From Alphaproteobacteria bacterium (GTDB lineage: Bacteria > Pseudomonadota > Alphaproteobacteria > Rhizobiales > Amorphaceae), in the NCBI GenBank assembly GCA_030431335.1, contig JAUIJH010000001.1, forward strand, positions 1 to 64,000: a DNA stretch of 64,000 nucleotides, in the 5' to 3' direction. The notes beneath the pieces were generated by a model. That model was given only the letters and a program-made list of their open reading frames with translations. It was not told where the DNA came from and made no database searches. Below are positions 8,859 through 17,738 of the stretch, piece by piece. The position numbers were made by a program, and so were the translations under genes. Within the stretch, counting starts at the first letter, position 1, and every line of letters begins with the position of its first letter.

Positions 8859-10334
8859 TCAGCCGCGCTCCGCCTCCGCGGCGATGACGGCCCGCATCGG
8901 CCGCTCCAGCATCTCCTGGAGGATGGCGGTGACGCTCGCCATCCACAGCGGATCCTCCCGCAGCGGACTGTCGCCCAGGGCACCGATCCCGTGCAGCCGC
9001 TGCGCCAGCACCGCAGCATCGCCGGCCGATGCCGCCGCCGCGTCCATCGCGTCCGCCCGCGGGTCGGAAATCGCATAGGCGGCGCCGTCGTCGTCGCGCG
9101 CCAGGGCGAAGCGCATGAAGGCGGCGAGCGCGAAGGCGAACGGGCGCACCGGCTGGCCCGCGCGCATCGCCTTCAACGCCGGCGCCAGGATGCGCTGCGG
9201 CATCTTCTCGGTGCCGTCCATCGCGATCTGCGCGCATTTGTGGGCGATGTGCGGGTTTTCGAACCGCGCCAGAAGGTCCCGCGCATAGCGGGCGAGGTCG
9301 ATGCCCGGCACAGGGTCCAGCGTCGCGGCGGCGGCCGACAGGTGGCGCGCCACCAGCTCGCGCATCGCCGGCTCCGCCATCGCATCGCGCACCAGCGCGA
9401 ATCCGGCGACCACGCCCGTATAGGCGATCAGCGAGTGCGCGCCGTTGAGCATCGTCAGCTTCATCGCCTCGTAGGGGGCGACGTCCCGGACGAACACCGC
9501 GCCGCCCCGGTCCCAGGCGGGCCGGCCGGCGGGAAACGCGTCCTCGACGACCCATTGGCTGAACGGCTCGGTCTCGATCGCGGCGAGGTCGCGATAGCCG
9601 GTCAGCCGCTGCGCGTCGGCCAGCGTCGCCTCCGTGCGCGCCGGCGTGATCCGGTCCACCATGGTGGACGGAAACGCCACCTCCCGCGCCACGAACGCAC
9701 CCAGCGCCGGATCGCGCGCGGCGGCGAAATCGATCGCCGCGCCGCGCACCGTGGCACCGTTGTGGGGGAGGTTGTCGCATGACAGCACCGCGAACGGGGC
9801 GATGCCCGCCGCCCGCCGCGCCGCCAGCGCGTCGACGAGGCGCCCCAGCACCCCCTCGGCGGCATCGGGCCGGGCGAGATCCTGCGCCACCACCGGATCG
9901 GCACGATCCGCACCGCCGGTGCGGCGGTCGATGCCGTAGCCCTTCTCGGTCACCGTCAGGCTGACGATGCGGGTCTCAGGCGCCAGAAGCGCGGCCCGCA
10001 GCGCCGCCGCATCGGAGCCGGCGTGGAGGGCGCGGGCGATGCTGCCGATCACCCGCGCGCGCGGCCCCTCGGGGTGGCGCTCGATCAGCGTATAGCGGCC
10101 GTCCTGCGCGCTGAGCTCGTCGGCCGGCGCGCGGCTCCGGAGGCTCGCGCCGGCGATGCGCCAGTCGCCGCCCTCCGCCGCCAGCGCCGCGTCCGTGTAG
10201 ACCGCCTGGTGCGCCCGGTGGAACGCACCGAGCCCCAGGTGCACGATGCCCACCCCGTGCGCTTCCGGCGCATAGCCGGGCGCCGCAACGCCGGCCGGCA
10301 GGGACGCCCCGCGCGAAAGCCGCGCTAGACTCAC
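8859..10334 (-). CDS. uxuB: Fructuronate reductase (mannitol dehydrogenase family)
   Basis: 491 residues, the usual length for long-chain polyol dehydrogenases. The N-terminal motif is HLGLGAFHRAHQAVYTD, the middle has SCDNLPHNG, and FPSTMVDRITP follows. The catalytic K-x4-N-x2-H is present as KLTMLNGAHS. The start is a GTG whose last bases overlap the TGA of uxuA (GTGA), which fits translational coupling; the ORF-track version runs about 500 nt back into uxuA. With uxuA directly upstream, D-fructuronate/D-mannonate interconversion is the best reading. A mannitol or arabinitol dehydrogenase would otherwise be hard to exclude. Confidence 0.88.
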   Translation of the reverse strand: MSLARLSRGASLPAGVAAPGYAPEAHGVGIVHLGLGAFHRAHQAVYTDAALAAEGGDWRIAGASLRSRAPADELSAQDGRYTLIERHPEGPRARVIGSIARALHAGSDAAALRAALLAPETRIVSLTVTEKGYGIDRRTGGADRADPVVAQDLARPDAAEGVLGRLVDALAARRAAGIAPFAVLSCDNLPHNGATVRGAAIDFAAARDPALGAFVAREVAFPSTMVDRITPARTEATLADAQRLTGYRDLAAIETEPFSQWVVEDAFPAGRPAWDRGGAVFVRDVAPYEAMKLTMLNGAHSLIAYTGVVAGFALVRDAMAEPAMRELVARHLSAAAATLDPVPGIDLARYARDLLARFENPHIAHKCAQIAMDGTEKMPQRILAPALKAMRAGQPVRPFAFALAAFMRFALARDDDGAAYAISDPRADAMDAAAASAGDAAVLAQRLHGIGALGDSPLREDPLWMASVTAILQEMLERPMRAVIAAEAERG

Positions 10335-11542
10335 GCGGCGAGGCTCGGGTGCGACAGCGCCTCGATGATCCCGCGCAGCTCCGCGAGTCCCTTGAGCCGC
10401 CCGATGGAGGGATAGCCCGGCTGCGCCCGGCGGCCGAGATCGTCCAGGATGTCCTGGCCGTGGTCGGGGCGGAAGGGGATCGAGGCGTCGTCGCGGCCGG
10501 CCTTGCGGCGCTTGGCCTCCTCCTTGAGCGCGGCGGCGATCAGCGCCACCATGTCCGTGTCGCCCCCCAGGTGCTCCGCCTCGTAGAACGAGCCGCGGAT
10601 CTCGGCCGACTGGCGCTTGACGTTGCGCAGGTGCAGGAAATGCACCCGGTCGCCGAGCCGCTCCATCATGCCCGGCAGATCGTTGTCCGGCCGCGCGCCC
10701 AGCGAGCCGCTGCACAGCGTGATGCCGTTGGCGCGGATATCCACCGCTTGCATGATCGCGCGGTAGTCCGCCTCGGTCGACATGACGCGCGGCAGGCCGA
10801 GCAGCGACACGGGCGGATCGTCCGGATGGCAGCACATCAGGAGGCCGAGTTCCTCGGCGAGCGGCGTCACCATTTCGAGGAACGCGACCAGATTGGCCCG
10901 CAGCCGGTCCGGCGAGATGTCGCCGTAGGCGGCAAGGTGCGCCCGTACGTCCTCCAGCGAGAAATGTTCCGCCGTGCCGGGCAGGCCGAAGGTCACGTTA
11001 CGCGCCAATGCCGCCCTGGCGGCGTCGTCCATCGCCTCGAAACGCTCCTGCGCCTGTTCGGCGAGCTCGGCGCCATAGTCTTCCCGCGCGCCGGCGCGCT
11101 CCAGGATGAAGATGTCGAAGGCCGCGAAATCAGCGATGTCGAAGCGCATGCAGGTCGCGCCGCTGGGCACGCGATAGGCAAGGTCGGTGCGCGTCCAATC
11201 CAGCACCGGCATGAAGTTGTAGCAGATGACCCTGAGCCCCGCCTCGGCGAGGTGCTTGAGGCTCGTCTTGTAGTTCTCGACGTGGGTGCGCCACTCGCCG
11301 GTCTGCCGCTTGATGTCCTCCGAGACGGGCAGGCTCTCCACCACGTCCCAGGTGATTCCGGAGGGGCTGCCGTCCTTCATGGCGCCGATCTCGGCCTGCC
11401 GGCGGGCGATTTCGGCCGGGCTCCACACCGCTCCGGTGGGCACGTGATGCAGAGCCGAGACGATGCCCGCGGCACCCGCCTGCCGCACGTCGTCGATGGA
11501 CACGAGATCTTTTGGCCCGAACCAACGCCAGGTTTGTCGCAC
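10331..11542 (-). CDS. uxuA: Mannonate dehydratase
   Basis: 403 residues of the UxuA family, which converts D-mannonate to 2-keto-3-deoxy-D-gluconate. Motifs include SALHHVPTGAVW near the start, the metal-site stretch CCHPDDPPVSLLGLPR, TLCSGSLGARPDND and the C-terminal PFRPDHGQDILDD. I prefer the GTG before RQTWRWFGP, which has a GGGGGAA ribosome site just upstream. The ORF track uses another GTG five codons earlier (11557). It is the first gene of the uxuAB operon and divergent from an FCD-GntR regulator. uxaC, kdgK and kdgA are not in the window. Confidence 0.94.
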   Translation of the reverse strand: MRQTWRWFGPKDLVSIDDVRQAGAAGIVSALHHVPTGAVWSPAEIARRQAEIGAMKDGSPSGITWDVVESLPVSEDIKRQTGEWRTHVENYKTSLKHLAEAGLRVICYNFMPVLDWTRTDLAYRVPSGATCMRFDIADFAAFDIFILERAGAREDYGAELAEQAQERFEAMDDAARAALARNVTFGLPGTAEHFSLEDVRAHLAAYGDISPDRLRANLVAFLEMVTPLAEELGLLMCCHPDDPPVSLLGLPRVMSTEADYRAIMQAVDIRANGITLCSGSLGARPDNDLPGMMERLGDRVHFLHLRNVKRQSAEIRGSFYEAEHLGGDTDMVALIAAALKEEAKRRKAGRDDASIPFRPDHGQDILDDLGRRAQPGYPSIGRLKGLAELRGIIEALSHPSLAA

Positions 11543-11640
11543 GTGTTTTTCCCCCACTCGACCGGTGGCCGGCCGTTGTTCTGTTTGCTTGACTGGTATG
11601 GAAGTATGGTTTAGCCGGGTCGCTTCGAGGAGACAAGTGC

Positions 11641-12360
11641 GTGACGGCTTTTCCGACCGACTGGCAGCTCGATCTCGACGGGCCGATTGGCCCGCGCCTG
11701 CGCGAGATTCTGCGCGCGCGCATCGTCTCCTGCGACCTGCCGCCCGGCGCCCGCATTTCCGAATCCGAAATCGCCGCCGCCTACGGCGTCAGCCGCCAGC
11801 CCGTGCGCGAAGCCTTCATCAAGCTGGTGCAGGAAGGGCTGCTCAAGGTGCGCCCGCAGCGCGGCTCCGAGGTCGCCCGCATCGACCTGCAGGCCGTGCT
11901 GGATGCCCGCTTCGTGCGCGAGGCGACGGAGGCCGACATCGTTTCCCTGCTGGCGTCGCGGGGCGATCCGGCGCTCGTGGCGGAGCTGGAGCGCCAGATC
12001 GCGCTTCAGGAGCGCGTGCGCAAGAACAGCCCCGCCGACTTCATCGACCTCGACGAGATGTTCCACCGCACGCTCGCCGAGGCGGCGGGCCGGCGCACGG
12101 TCTGGACGCTCATCGAGACGCTCAAGCTGCACTTCGACCGGGTGCGTTTCATCACCAGCGCCACGTTCCCGACCGACACCCTGCTCGCCCAGCACCGCGA
12201 GATCGCCGCACGCATCGGTGCGCGCGACCCGGCCGGGGCCGAGGCGGCCATCCGCACCCATCTTCGGGAGGTGCTGTCGCACCTACCGGAAGTAACGCTC
12301 GCTCACCCCGAGTATTTTGAAGGACAGGTCCCCGACGGGCTGTCCGCTCAAGTCGCTTAG
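11641..12360 (+). CDS. GntR-family transcriptional regulator (FCD subfamily)
   Basis: 239 residues with an N-terminal winged helix (SESEIAAAYGVSRQPVREAF) and a helical FCD ligand-binding domain. The domain keeps the metal-binding Asp and His residues (DEMFHRTL and LLAQHREI). It starts at GTG with GAGGAG 8 nt upstream. Divergent from uxuAB and 19 nt before a TRAP binding-protein gene, it most likely represses both until a uronate-derived ligand binds, as UxuR/ExuR-type FCD regulators do. The 98-nt divergent gap contains a repeated TATGG pair and a TTGACT box but no clean inverted repeat. Confidence 0.9.
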   Translation: MTAFPTDWQLDLDGPIGPRLREILRARIVSCDLPPGARISESEIAAAYGVSRQPVREAFIKLVQEGLLKVRPQRGSEVARIDLQAVLDARFVREATEADIVSLLASRGDPALVAELERQIALQERVRKNSPADFIDLDEMFHRTLAEAAGRRTVWTLIETLKLHFDRVRFITSATFPTDTLLAQHREIAARIGARDPAGAEAAIRTHLREVLSHLPEVTLAHPEYFEGQVPDGLSAQVA

Positions 12361-12379
12361 AAACCATAGGGAGGTTCTC

Positions 12380-13360
12380 ATGCACTTTACCCGCGCACTC
12401 GCACGCACCATCGCCGCGACCGCGCTCGTCACCGGGCTCGGCGCCGGCGCCATGGCCCAGGATACGACGCTGAAGCTGGGCCACCTCGCCAACGAGGAAA
12501 ACGCCTGGCACAAGGCCTCGCTGAAATTCGCCGAAGAGCTCAACAAGGCGACCGACGGCCGCATCGCGGTCGAGGTCTATCCCAACGAGTCGCTCGGCAA
12601 GGAAATCGACCTCATCAACGGCATGCAGCTCGGCACCGTCGACATGACGATCACCGGCGAGAGCCTGCAGAACTGGGCGCCGAAGGCCGCCCTGCTGGCG
12701 CTGCCCTACGCCTACAAGTCGCTCGAGCACATGGACAAGGTGGCCGGCGGCGAGGTCGGCGAGGACATCAAGGCCGAGATCATCGAGAAGGCGCGCATCC
12801 GCCCGATCGCCTATTTCGCCCGCGGCCCGCGCAACCTCACCGCCAACCGCGCGATCACCAGCCCGAGCGAGCTGAACGGCCTCAAGATGCGCGTGCCCAA
12901 CGTGCCGCTGTTCCTCGACGTGTGGTCCTCGCTCGGCGCCAACCCGACGCCGATGGCCTTCTCGGAGGTGTTCACCTCGCTGCAGAACGGCACCATCGAC
13001 GCGCAGGAGAACCCCCTCGCCCTGATCCGCTCGGCCAACTTCAACGAAGTGCAGAGCCACGTGAACCAGACCGAGCACGTGCGTTCGTGGATCTACCTCA
13101 CCATTTCCGAGCAGACCTGGAACCAGCTCTCCGACGCGGACAAGGAAGCCGTCATGCAGGCTGCCGCCACCGCGCAGGAATATGAGCGCGGCCTGATGCT
13201 GGAGAGCCTCGCCGACGACCGTGCCTGGCTCGAAGAGCACGGCATGACCTTCGTCGACGTCGACGGCGATGCCTTTGCCGCCGCCGCCAAGGACGCCGTT
13301 CTCGCCAACGTCTCCGACGAGGTGCGCCCCATCGCCGAGCAGATCTTCGACGGCAAATAA
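12380..13360 (+). CDS. dctP: TRAP transporter substrate-binding protein DctP (system 1)
   Basis: 326 residues with a cleavable Sec signal peptide ending near GAMAQ|DTTLK. It is a periplasmic DctP-fold protein that captures an organic acid for the DctQM permease. The ligand-carboxylate Arg lies in LKMRVPN, and the conserved motif DAQENPL is present. GGGAGG lies 8 nt before the ATG; the ORF-track start upstream has no signal-peptide logic. Its position between the uxu regulator and dctQ/dctM suggests a hexuronate or aldonate ligand. A GC hairpin follows the gene. Confidence 0.92.
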   Translation: MHFTRALARTIAATALVTGLGAGAMAQDTTLKLGHLANEENAWHKASLKFAEELNKATDGRIAVEVYPNESLGKEIDLINGMQLGTVDMTITGESLQNWAPKAALLALPYAYKSLEHMDKVAGGEVGEDIKAEIIEKARIRPIAYFARGPRNLTANRAITSPSELNGLKMRVPNVPLFLDVWSSLGANPTPMAFSEVFTSLQNGTIDAQENPLALIRSANFNEVQSHVNQTEHVRSWIYLTISEQTWNQLSDADKEAVMQAAATAQEYERGLMLESLADDRAWLEEHGMTFVDVDGDAFAAAAKDAVLANVSDEVRPIAEQIFDGK

Positions 13361-13369
13361 GCGATAGCC

Positions 13370-13402
13370 GGCCGCCGGGACGCGCCTCGCGCCCCGGCGG
13401 CC
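13370..13402 (+). other. GC-rich stem-loop between dctP and dctQ
   Basis: Perfect 10-bp arms GGCCGCCGGG (13370-13379) and CCCGGCGGCC (13393-13402) with a 13-nt loop start 9 nt after the dctP stop. There is no T tract, so it is more likely a 3'-end stabiliser or partial attenuator that raises binding-protein mRNA over permease mRNA than a full terminator. Confidence 0.65.
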
Positions 13403-13574
13403 ACCCAAGCGCCCGCGGCCGGAGCGCGCGAAAAGATCGGCCTCGAAGCGCCTACGGCCGGCTCAAGATCCGCCCATCGTGATACGAAATCACCCTGTGG
13501 ATCGGACAACTGCCGCCGCCGCCGGCGCCGCCTCCTCCACCGCCACCGGGTTCGCCCCGCTCCCAGGAACCGCC

Positions 13575-14081
13575 ATGTTCGAGCGTATCCGAGACACCCT
13601 CATCCTCGTCGCCAAGGTGGGCGTCGCCGTGTCGTTCGCGGTGATGATCGCGGCCGTCCTCATCCAGGTGGTCGGCCGCACGGCCGGCTCCTCGCCGGTG
13701 TGGACGGAGGAGCTGACCCGTTTCGCGCTCCTCTTCATGGTGGCGTTCGGGGTCGGGCTGTCGCTGCGCACGGGCGACCTCGTCAACGTCGACGTGGTGT
13801 GCGAAAGCCTGCCGGCGCCGCTGCCCACGGTGCTGCGCTTCGTCGGCGCCGTCATCATCCTCGGCTTCACCGCGCTGATCCTGCCGGAAGCGTGGAAATT
13901 CTTCTCCATCGGCTCGTTCCAGAAATCCCCCGCGATGGGCCTCAGAATGGACGTCATGCACGGGACGATTCTCATCTTCCTCGGCTCGCTGTTCGTGTTC
14001 GCGCTCGTGCGCATCGTGGAAATGTTCGCCGGCACCGACCAGCGCCCGACCTACGACGGCAACGACGAGGAGGCCCGCTGA
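13575..14081 (+). CDS. dctQ: TRAP transporter small permease DctQ (system 1)
   Basis: 168 residues with four hydrophobic segments. The DctQ signature is present as SSPVWTEELTRFALLFMVA followed by GVGLSLRTGDLVNVDVV. The upstream 32 codons of the ORF-track version are Ala/Thr-rich and lack membrane character, so I start at the ATG before FERIRDTLILVAK, which has AGGA about 6-8 nt upstream. The stop overlaps the dctM start (TGATG). DctQ is the small membrane subunit that docks onto DctM. Confidence 0.88.
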   Translation: MFERIRDTLILVAKVGVAVSFAVMIAAVLIQVVGRTAGSSPVWTEELTRFALLFMVAFGVGLSLRTGDLVNVDVVCESLPAPLPTVLRFVGAVIILGFTALILPEAWKFFSIGSFQKSPAMGLRMDVMHGTILIFLGSLFVFALVRIVEMFAGTDQRPTYDGNDEEAR

Positions 14082-15355
14082 TGGACGTCGCGATCCTCCT
14101 TGGCGTCTTCATCCTGGGCTTGATCATCGGGCTGCCGGTGGCGATCACGCTGGGCGTCTCCTCCGCCGCGTACCTCCTTTATTCGGGCGTGCCGCTCGTG
14201 GTCCTGCCGCAGAAGATGTACGCAGGCATGGACGTCTTCGTGCTCCTGTCGATCCCCGGCTTCATCCTCGCCGGCAACCTGATGAACCGCGGCGGCATCA
14301 CCCACCGCATCATCCGCTTCGCCAACGCGCTGGTGGGGTGGATCCGCGGCGGGCTCGGCCTCACCAACGTCGCCTCCTCGATGCTGTTCGGCGGCATCAC
14401 CGGCACCGCCGTCGCCGACGCGGCCTCCATCGGCGGCGTCATGATCCCCGGCATGAAGAAAGCCGGCTACCCGGCCGACTATTCGGCCGCCATCACCGCC
14501 GCCTCCTCCACCGTCGGCCCCATCATCCCGCCATCGGTGCCGATGATCATCGTCGGCGCGCTGTCGGGCATCTCGGTGGGCCAGATGTTCCTGGCCGGTG
14601 CCGTCCCCGGCATCCTGATGGGCCTTGCCATGATGGTGACGGCCTACATCATCTCCGTGCGCCGCAAGTTTCCGCGCCAGCCGTGGCAGGGGGTGAGCGA
14701 GGTCGCGCGCGCCTTCGCCGGCGCCTTCTGGGCCCTCGCGATGACCGGGCTCATCATCTACGGCCTGCTCTCCGGCCTCGCGACGCCCACCGAAACCGCC
14801 ATCGTCGCGTCCGTTTACGCGTTCTTCGTCGGCGCCTTCGTCTACCGGGAGCTGCCGATCAGGGCGGTGCCGAAGATCCTCATCGACAGCGCGGTGTCGG
14901 CGGCGGCGATCCTCGCCCTCGTCGGCTTCGCCAACGTGTTCGGCTGGATCCTGGTGTCGGAGCGCATCCCTCAGGCGATCGCCAACACGGTGCTGTCGTT
15001 CACCGACAACCGCATCGCGGTGATCTTCATCATCAACCTGCTCCTGCTGTTCGTCGGCATGTTCATGGAGACCATCGCGGCGCTGATCATCCTGTTCGTG
15101 CCGCTGCTGGCGCTGGCGCAGGCGGTGGGCATCGAGCCGCTGCACTTCGCCACCTTCGCCGTGCTCAACCTGATGATCGGCCTCACCACGCCGCCGGTCG
15201 GCGTGTGCCTCTTCGTGTGCGCGGGCATCGCGCGGCTGCCGCTGGCGCCGGTGGTGCGGGCCATCCTGCCCTTCCTCGCCACCAACATCCTGGTGCTGTT
15301 CGCCGTTTCCTACTTCTCCCCGCTCGCAACGTGGCTGCCGAGCCAGGTGCGCTAA
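14081..15355 (+). CDS. dctM: TRAP transporter large permease DctM (system 1)
   Basis: 424 residues and about 12 hydrophobic segments, the sodium-coupled transport subunit in the inner membrane. Characteristic stretches include IPGFILAGNLMNRGGITHR, GGITGTAVADAASIG and the IPPSVPMIIVGAL hairpin loop; the second half repeats the fold with LTTPPVGVCLFV. It completes a dctP-dctQ-dctM set in order and converges with tesB 13 nt downstream. Confidence 0.94.
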   Translation: MDVAILLGVFILGLIIGLPVAITLGVSSAAYLLYSGVPLVVLPQKMYAGMDVFVLLSIPGFILAGNLMNRGGITHRIIRFANALVGWIRGGLGLTNVASSMLFGGITGTAVADAASIGGVMIPGMKKAGYPADYSAAITAASSTVGPIIPPSVPMIIVGALSGISVGQMFLAGAVPGILMGLAMMVTAYIISVRRKFPRQPWQGVSEVARAFAGAFWALAMTGLIIYGLLSGLATPTETAIVASVYAFFVGAFVYRELPIRAVPKILIDSAVSAAAILALVGFANVFGWILVSERIPQAIANTVLSFTDNRIAVIFIINLLLLFVGMFMETIAALIILFVPLLALAQAVGIEPLHFATFAVLNLMIGLTTPPVGVCLFVCAGIARLPLAPVVRAILPFLATNILVLFAVSYFSPLATWLPSQVR

Positions 15356-15368
15356 CGGATCGCAGCCG

Positions 15369-16250
15369 CTAGCGGGTGCGGCGGCGCATCAGCCCTTCCT
15401 GGGCCGTGGAGGCGACGTGGCGGCCGTCCAGGTCGTAGATCAGCCCGCGCGACAGGCCGCGTGCGCCCGATGAGGTGGGGCTGTCCTGCGCGTACAGCAG
15501 CCACTCGTCGGCGCGGAACGGACGGTGGAACCACATCGCGTGGTCGAGGCTCGCCACCTGGATCTCGCGGTTGAACACAGACAGGCCGTGCGCGAACAGC
15601 GACGTGTCGAGCAGCGTCATGTCCGACAGGTAGGCGAGCACCGCCTGGTGCACCTCGGGCTCGTCCGGCAGCCGGTCGGAGGCGCGCAGCCACACGTACT
15701 GGCGCGGCTCGAGGGGCTCGTTGGTGGTGTAGTGGCGCAGCTCCGTCGGGCGCAGCTCGATGGGCCGCTCGCGCTCGAAATAGCGCACCATGTTGTCCGG
15801 CCCCTCCTTCAGCACCAGGTCGCGCAGGGCCGCCTCGTCGGGCAGTTCGTCCGGCCTCGGCACGTCGGGCGCCGGCAGCGAGTGGGACATCCCCTCCTCC
15901 TCGGCCTGGTAGGAGGCGCTCATGGAGAAGATCGCCTCGCCGTGCTGGATCGCCACCACGCGGCGCGTCGCGAAGGAGCGGCCGTCGCGGATGCGGTCCA
16001 CCTCGTAGATGATCGGCACGGACGGGTCGCCCGGGCGCAGGAAGTAGCCGTGCAGGGAGTGGGCGCGGCGGCCCTCCACCGTACGCGTCGCTGCCACCAG
16101 CGCCTGCGACAGCACCTGGCCGCCGAACACGCGCTGCCAGCCCACCTGCGGCGAGCGCCCGCGATACAGATTGCGCTCCAGCGTTTCGAGGTCGAGAGTT
16201 TCCAGAAGTTCGGCGACGGCTGGGCGCATGGGGCTCGCTCTGTGGGGCAT
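15369..16250 (-). CDS. tesB: Acyl-CoA thioesterase II
   Basis: 293 residues, the normal TesB length, with two hot-dog folds. The first half has GWQRVFGGQVLSQALVAA and LHGYFLRPGD. The second half holds the catalytic Asp in SLDHAMWFHRPFR, the Ser/Thr region in SPTSSGARG and the Gln in STAQEGLMR. It hydrolyses medium- and long-chain acyl-CoA in the cytoplasm. The ORF-track version runs back antisense through the next gene; the start is at MPHRASP, or seven codons later at MRPAVAEL. It stands alone, divergent from the UbiH-family gene. Confidence 0.92.
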   Translation of the reverse strand: MPHRASPMRPAVAELLETLDLETLERNLYRGRSPQVGWQRVFGGQVLSQALVAATRTVEGRRAHSLHGYFLRPGDPSVPIIYEVDRIRDGRSFATRRVVAIQHGEAIFSMSASYQAEEEGMSHSLPAPDVPRPDELPDEAALRDLVLKEGPDNMVRYFERERPIELRPTELRHYTTNEPLEPRQYVWLRASDRLPDEPEVHQAVLAYLSDMTLLDTSLFAHGLSVFNREIQVASLDHAMWFHRPFRADEWLLYAQDSPTSSGARGLSRGLIYDLDGRHVASTAQEGLMRRRTR

Positions 16251-16325
16251 GGGACTGCGACGCTGCCACGGATTGCCCTTCGCCTGCAATTTCGCGACAA
16301 CACGGCCGCAGATCGAGGGAACCCG

Positions 16326-17516
16326 GTGAGCACAGAGATTCTCATAGCAGGCGGCGGCGCGGTAGGGCGCACCATCGCCATTGCGCTCGCGAGCGGCACC
16401 CATCTGAAGCCGGTTCTTTTCGCAGGCCCCCCGCGCGGCGCGGACCATCGCGCCAGCGCCATTTCCGCCGCCGGGCGCAATTTCCTCGATGCCATCGGCG
16501 TCTTCCCGCTGATCGCCGAGGCCGCGCAGCCCATCGAGGCGATGGTGATCACCGATTCGGCCAGCGAGGACCTCATCCGCCCTGAAGTGCTGTCCTTCGC
16601 GAGCGAGGACGGGGCCAGCCGCTTCGCCCACATGGTCCCCAACGCGGCGCTGGACGAGGCGCTCGAACGGCGCTGCGCGGAGCTCGGCATCGAGGAGATC
16701 GCCGACAGCGTGCGCATCTTCGAGGAGGACGAGACCGGCATCACCGCCACGCTCGCCGGCGGCGGCAGCCGGCGCGGCGCGCTGCTGGTGGCGGCCGACG
16801 GACGCGGCTCGCGCCTGCGCGCCATCGCCGGCATCGGCACCGTGGAGCACGCGTACCGCCAATACGGCATCGTCGGCACGCTGTCGCACGAGCACCCGCA
16901 CCACGGCACCGCGACGCAGCATTTCCTGCCCAACGGCCCCTTCGCCATGCTGCCCCTCACTGGCAATCGGTCCTCGATCGTGTGGAGCGAGCGCGAGCCC
17001 TTCGCCCGTTCGCTGCACGAGATGGACCCGTTCATGGCGGCGCTGGAGATCGAGCGCGTGTTCGGCCCCTCGCTCGGCCATCTCACGCTGGAGGGGCCGC
17101 TGCAGATCTACCCGCTCAAGGCGATCCTCTCGCGCGACTATGCGGCGGGGCGGCTGGTGCTCGCCGGCGATGCGGCGCACGTCATCCATCCGCTCGCCGG
17201 GCAAGGCCTCAACCTCGGCCTGCGCGATGCGGCGGCGCTCGCCGAGGTCCTCGGCGACGCCCATCGCCTGGGCGAGGACCTTGCCGCCGCCCCGGCCCGC
17301 TACGCGCGCTGGCGCCGGGCGGACGCCGCCCAGATGGCCCTGGTCACCGATGTGCTCAACACCATGTTCTCCACCAAGTCGGTGCTGCTGCGCGCCGTGC
17401 GCTCGATCGGCACGGGGCTGGTCGACCGGCGGCAGCGGCTCAAGGCGATGTTCATCAACGAAGCGGCCGGATTTGCCGGCGAAGTGCCACGCCTGATGCG
17501 CGGCGACGCGATCTAG
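16326..17516 (+). CDS. UbiH/UbiF/Coq6-family FAD monooxygenase
   Basis: 396 residues of a flavin hydroxylase for ubiquinone ring modification. The N-terminal dinucleotide motif is ILIAGGGAVGRTIAIA, the DG motif is LLVAADGRGSRLRA, and the second FAD motif is VLAGDAAHVIHPLAGQGLN. It starts at GTG with GAGGGA upstream. Alphaproteobacteria often use one or two UbiH relatives (such as UbiL or UbiM) with broad position specificity, so I do not assign the hydroxylated carbon. It lies just upstream of the HIG1 gene on the same strand. Confidence 0.88.
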   Translation: MSTEILIAGGGAVGRTIAIALASGTHLKPVLFAGPPRGADHRASAISAAGRNFLDAIGVFPLIAEAAQPIEAMVITDSASEDLIRPEVLSFASEDGASRFAHMVPNAALDEALERRCAELGIEEIADSVRIFEEDETGITATLAGGGSRRGALLVAADGRGSRLRAIAGIGTVEHAYRQYGIVGTLSHEHPHHGTATQHFLPNGPFAMLPLTGNRSSIVWSEREPFARSLHEMDPFMAALEIERVFGPSLGHLTLEGPLQIYPLKAILSRDYAAGRLVLAGDAAHVIHPLAGQGLNLGLRDAAALAEVLGDAHRLGEDLAAAPARYARWRRADAAQMALVTDVLNTMFSTKSVLLRAVRSIGTGLVDRRQRLKAMFINEAAGFAGEVPRLMRGDAI

Positions 17517-17538
17517 CCCATCCGGGAAGGATAAACCG

Positions 17539-17730
17539 ATGTCGACATTCTCGACCCTCATCATCATGCTCGCGATGGGCGCTGTCGCGGTGGTCCTCGT
17601 CATGGGGCTGTGGAATCTCGCCAAGGGCGGCTCGCCCAACCGCAGCCAGTCGCTCATGCGCATGCGCGTCATGCTACAGTTCGTGGCCATCGTCATCGCG
17701 ATGACGGCGCTCTACTTCACCTCGAACTGA
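17539..17730 (+). CDS. HIG1 domain (twin transmembrane) protein
   Basis: 63 residues with two transmembrane helices (about 5-27 and 43-61) joined by a basic loop. The loop carries QSLMRMRVMLQ, an exact match to the HIG1 pattern Q-x3-R-x-R-x3-Q. HIG1 proteins associate with respiratory supercomplexes or cytochrome c oxidase; in alphaproteobacteria the gene is regularly next to the pduO/etf cluster, as here. A GGAAGGA ribosome site precedes the ATG. The gap to pduO is 8 nt. Confidence 0.88.
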   Translation: MSTFSTLIIMLAMGAVAVVLVMGLWNLAKGGSPNRSQSLMRMRVMLQFVAIVIAMTALYFTSN

Positions 17731-17738
17731 ATGTAAGC

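Noticed and set aside
15369-17696. 775-residue minus-strand ORF
   Set aside because: Only the C-terminal 293 residues (TesB) are real; the rest is antisense to the UbiH-family gene, a common artefact in GC-rich DNA.
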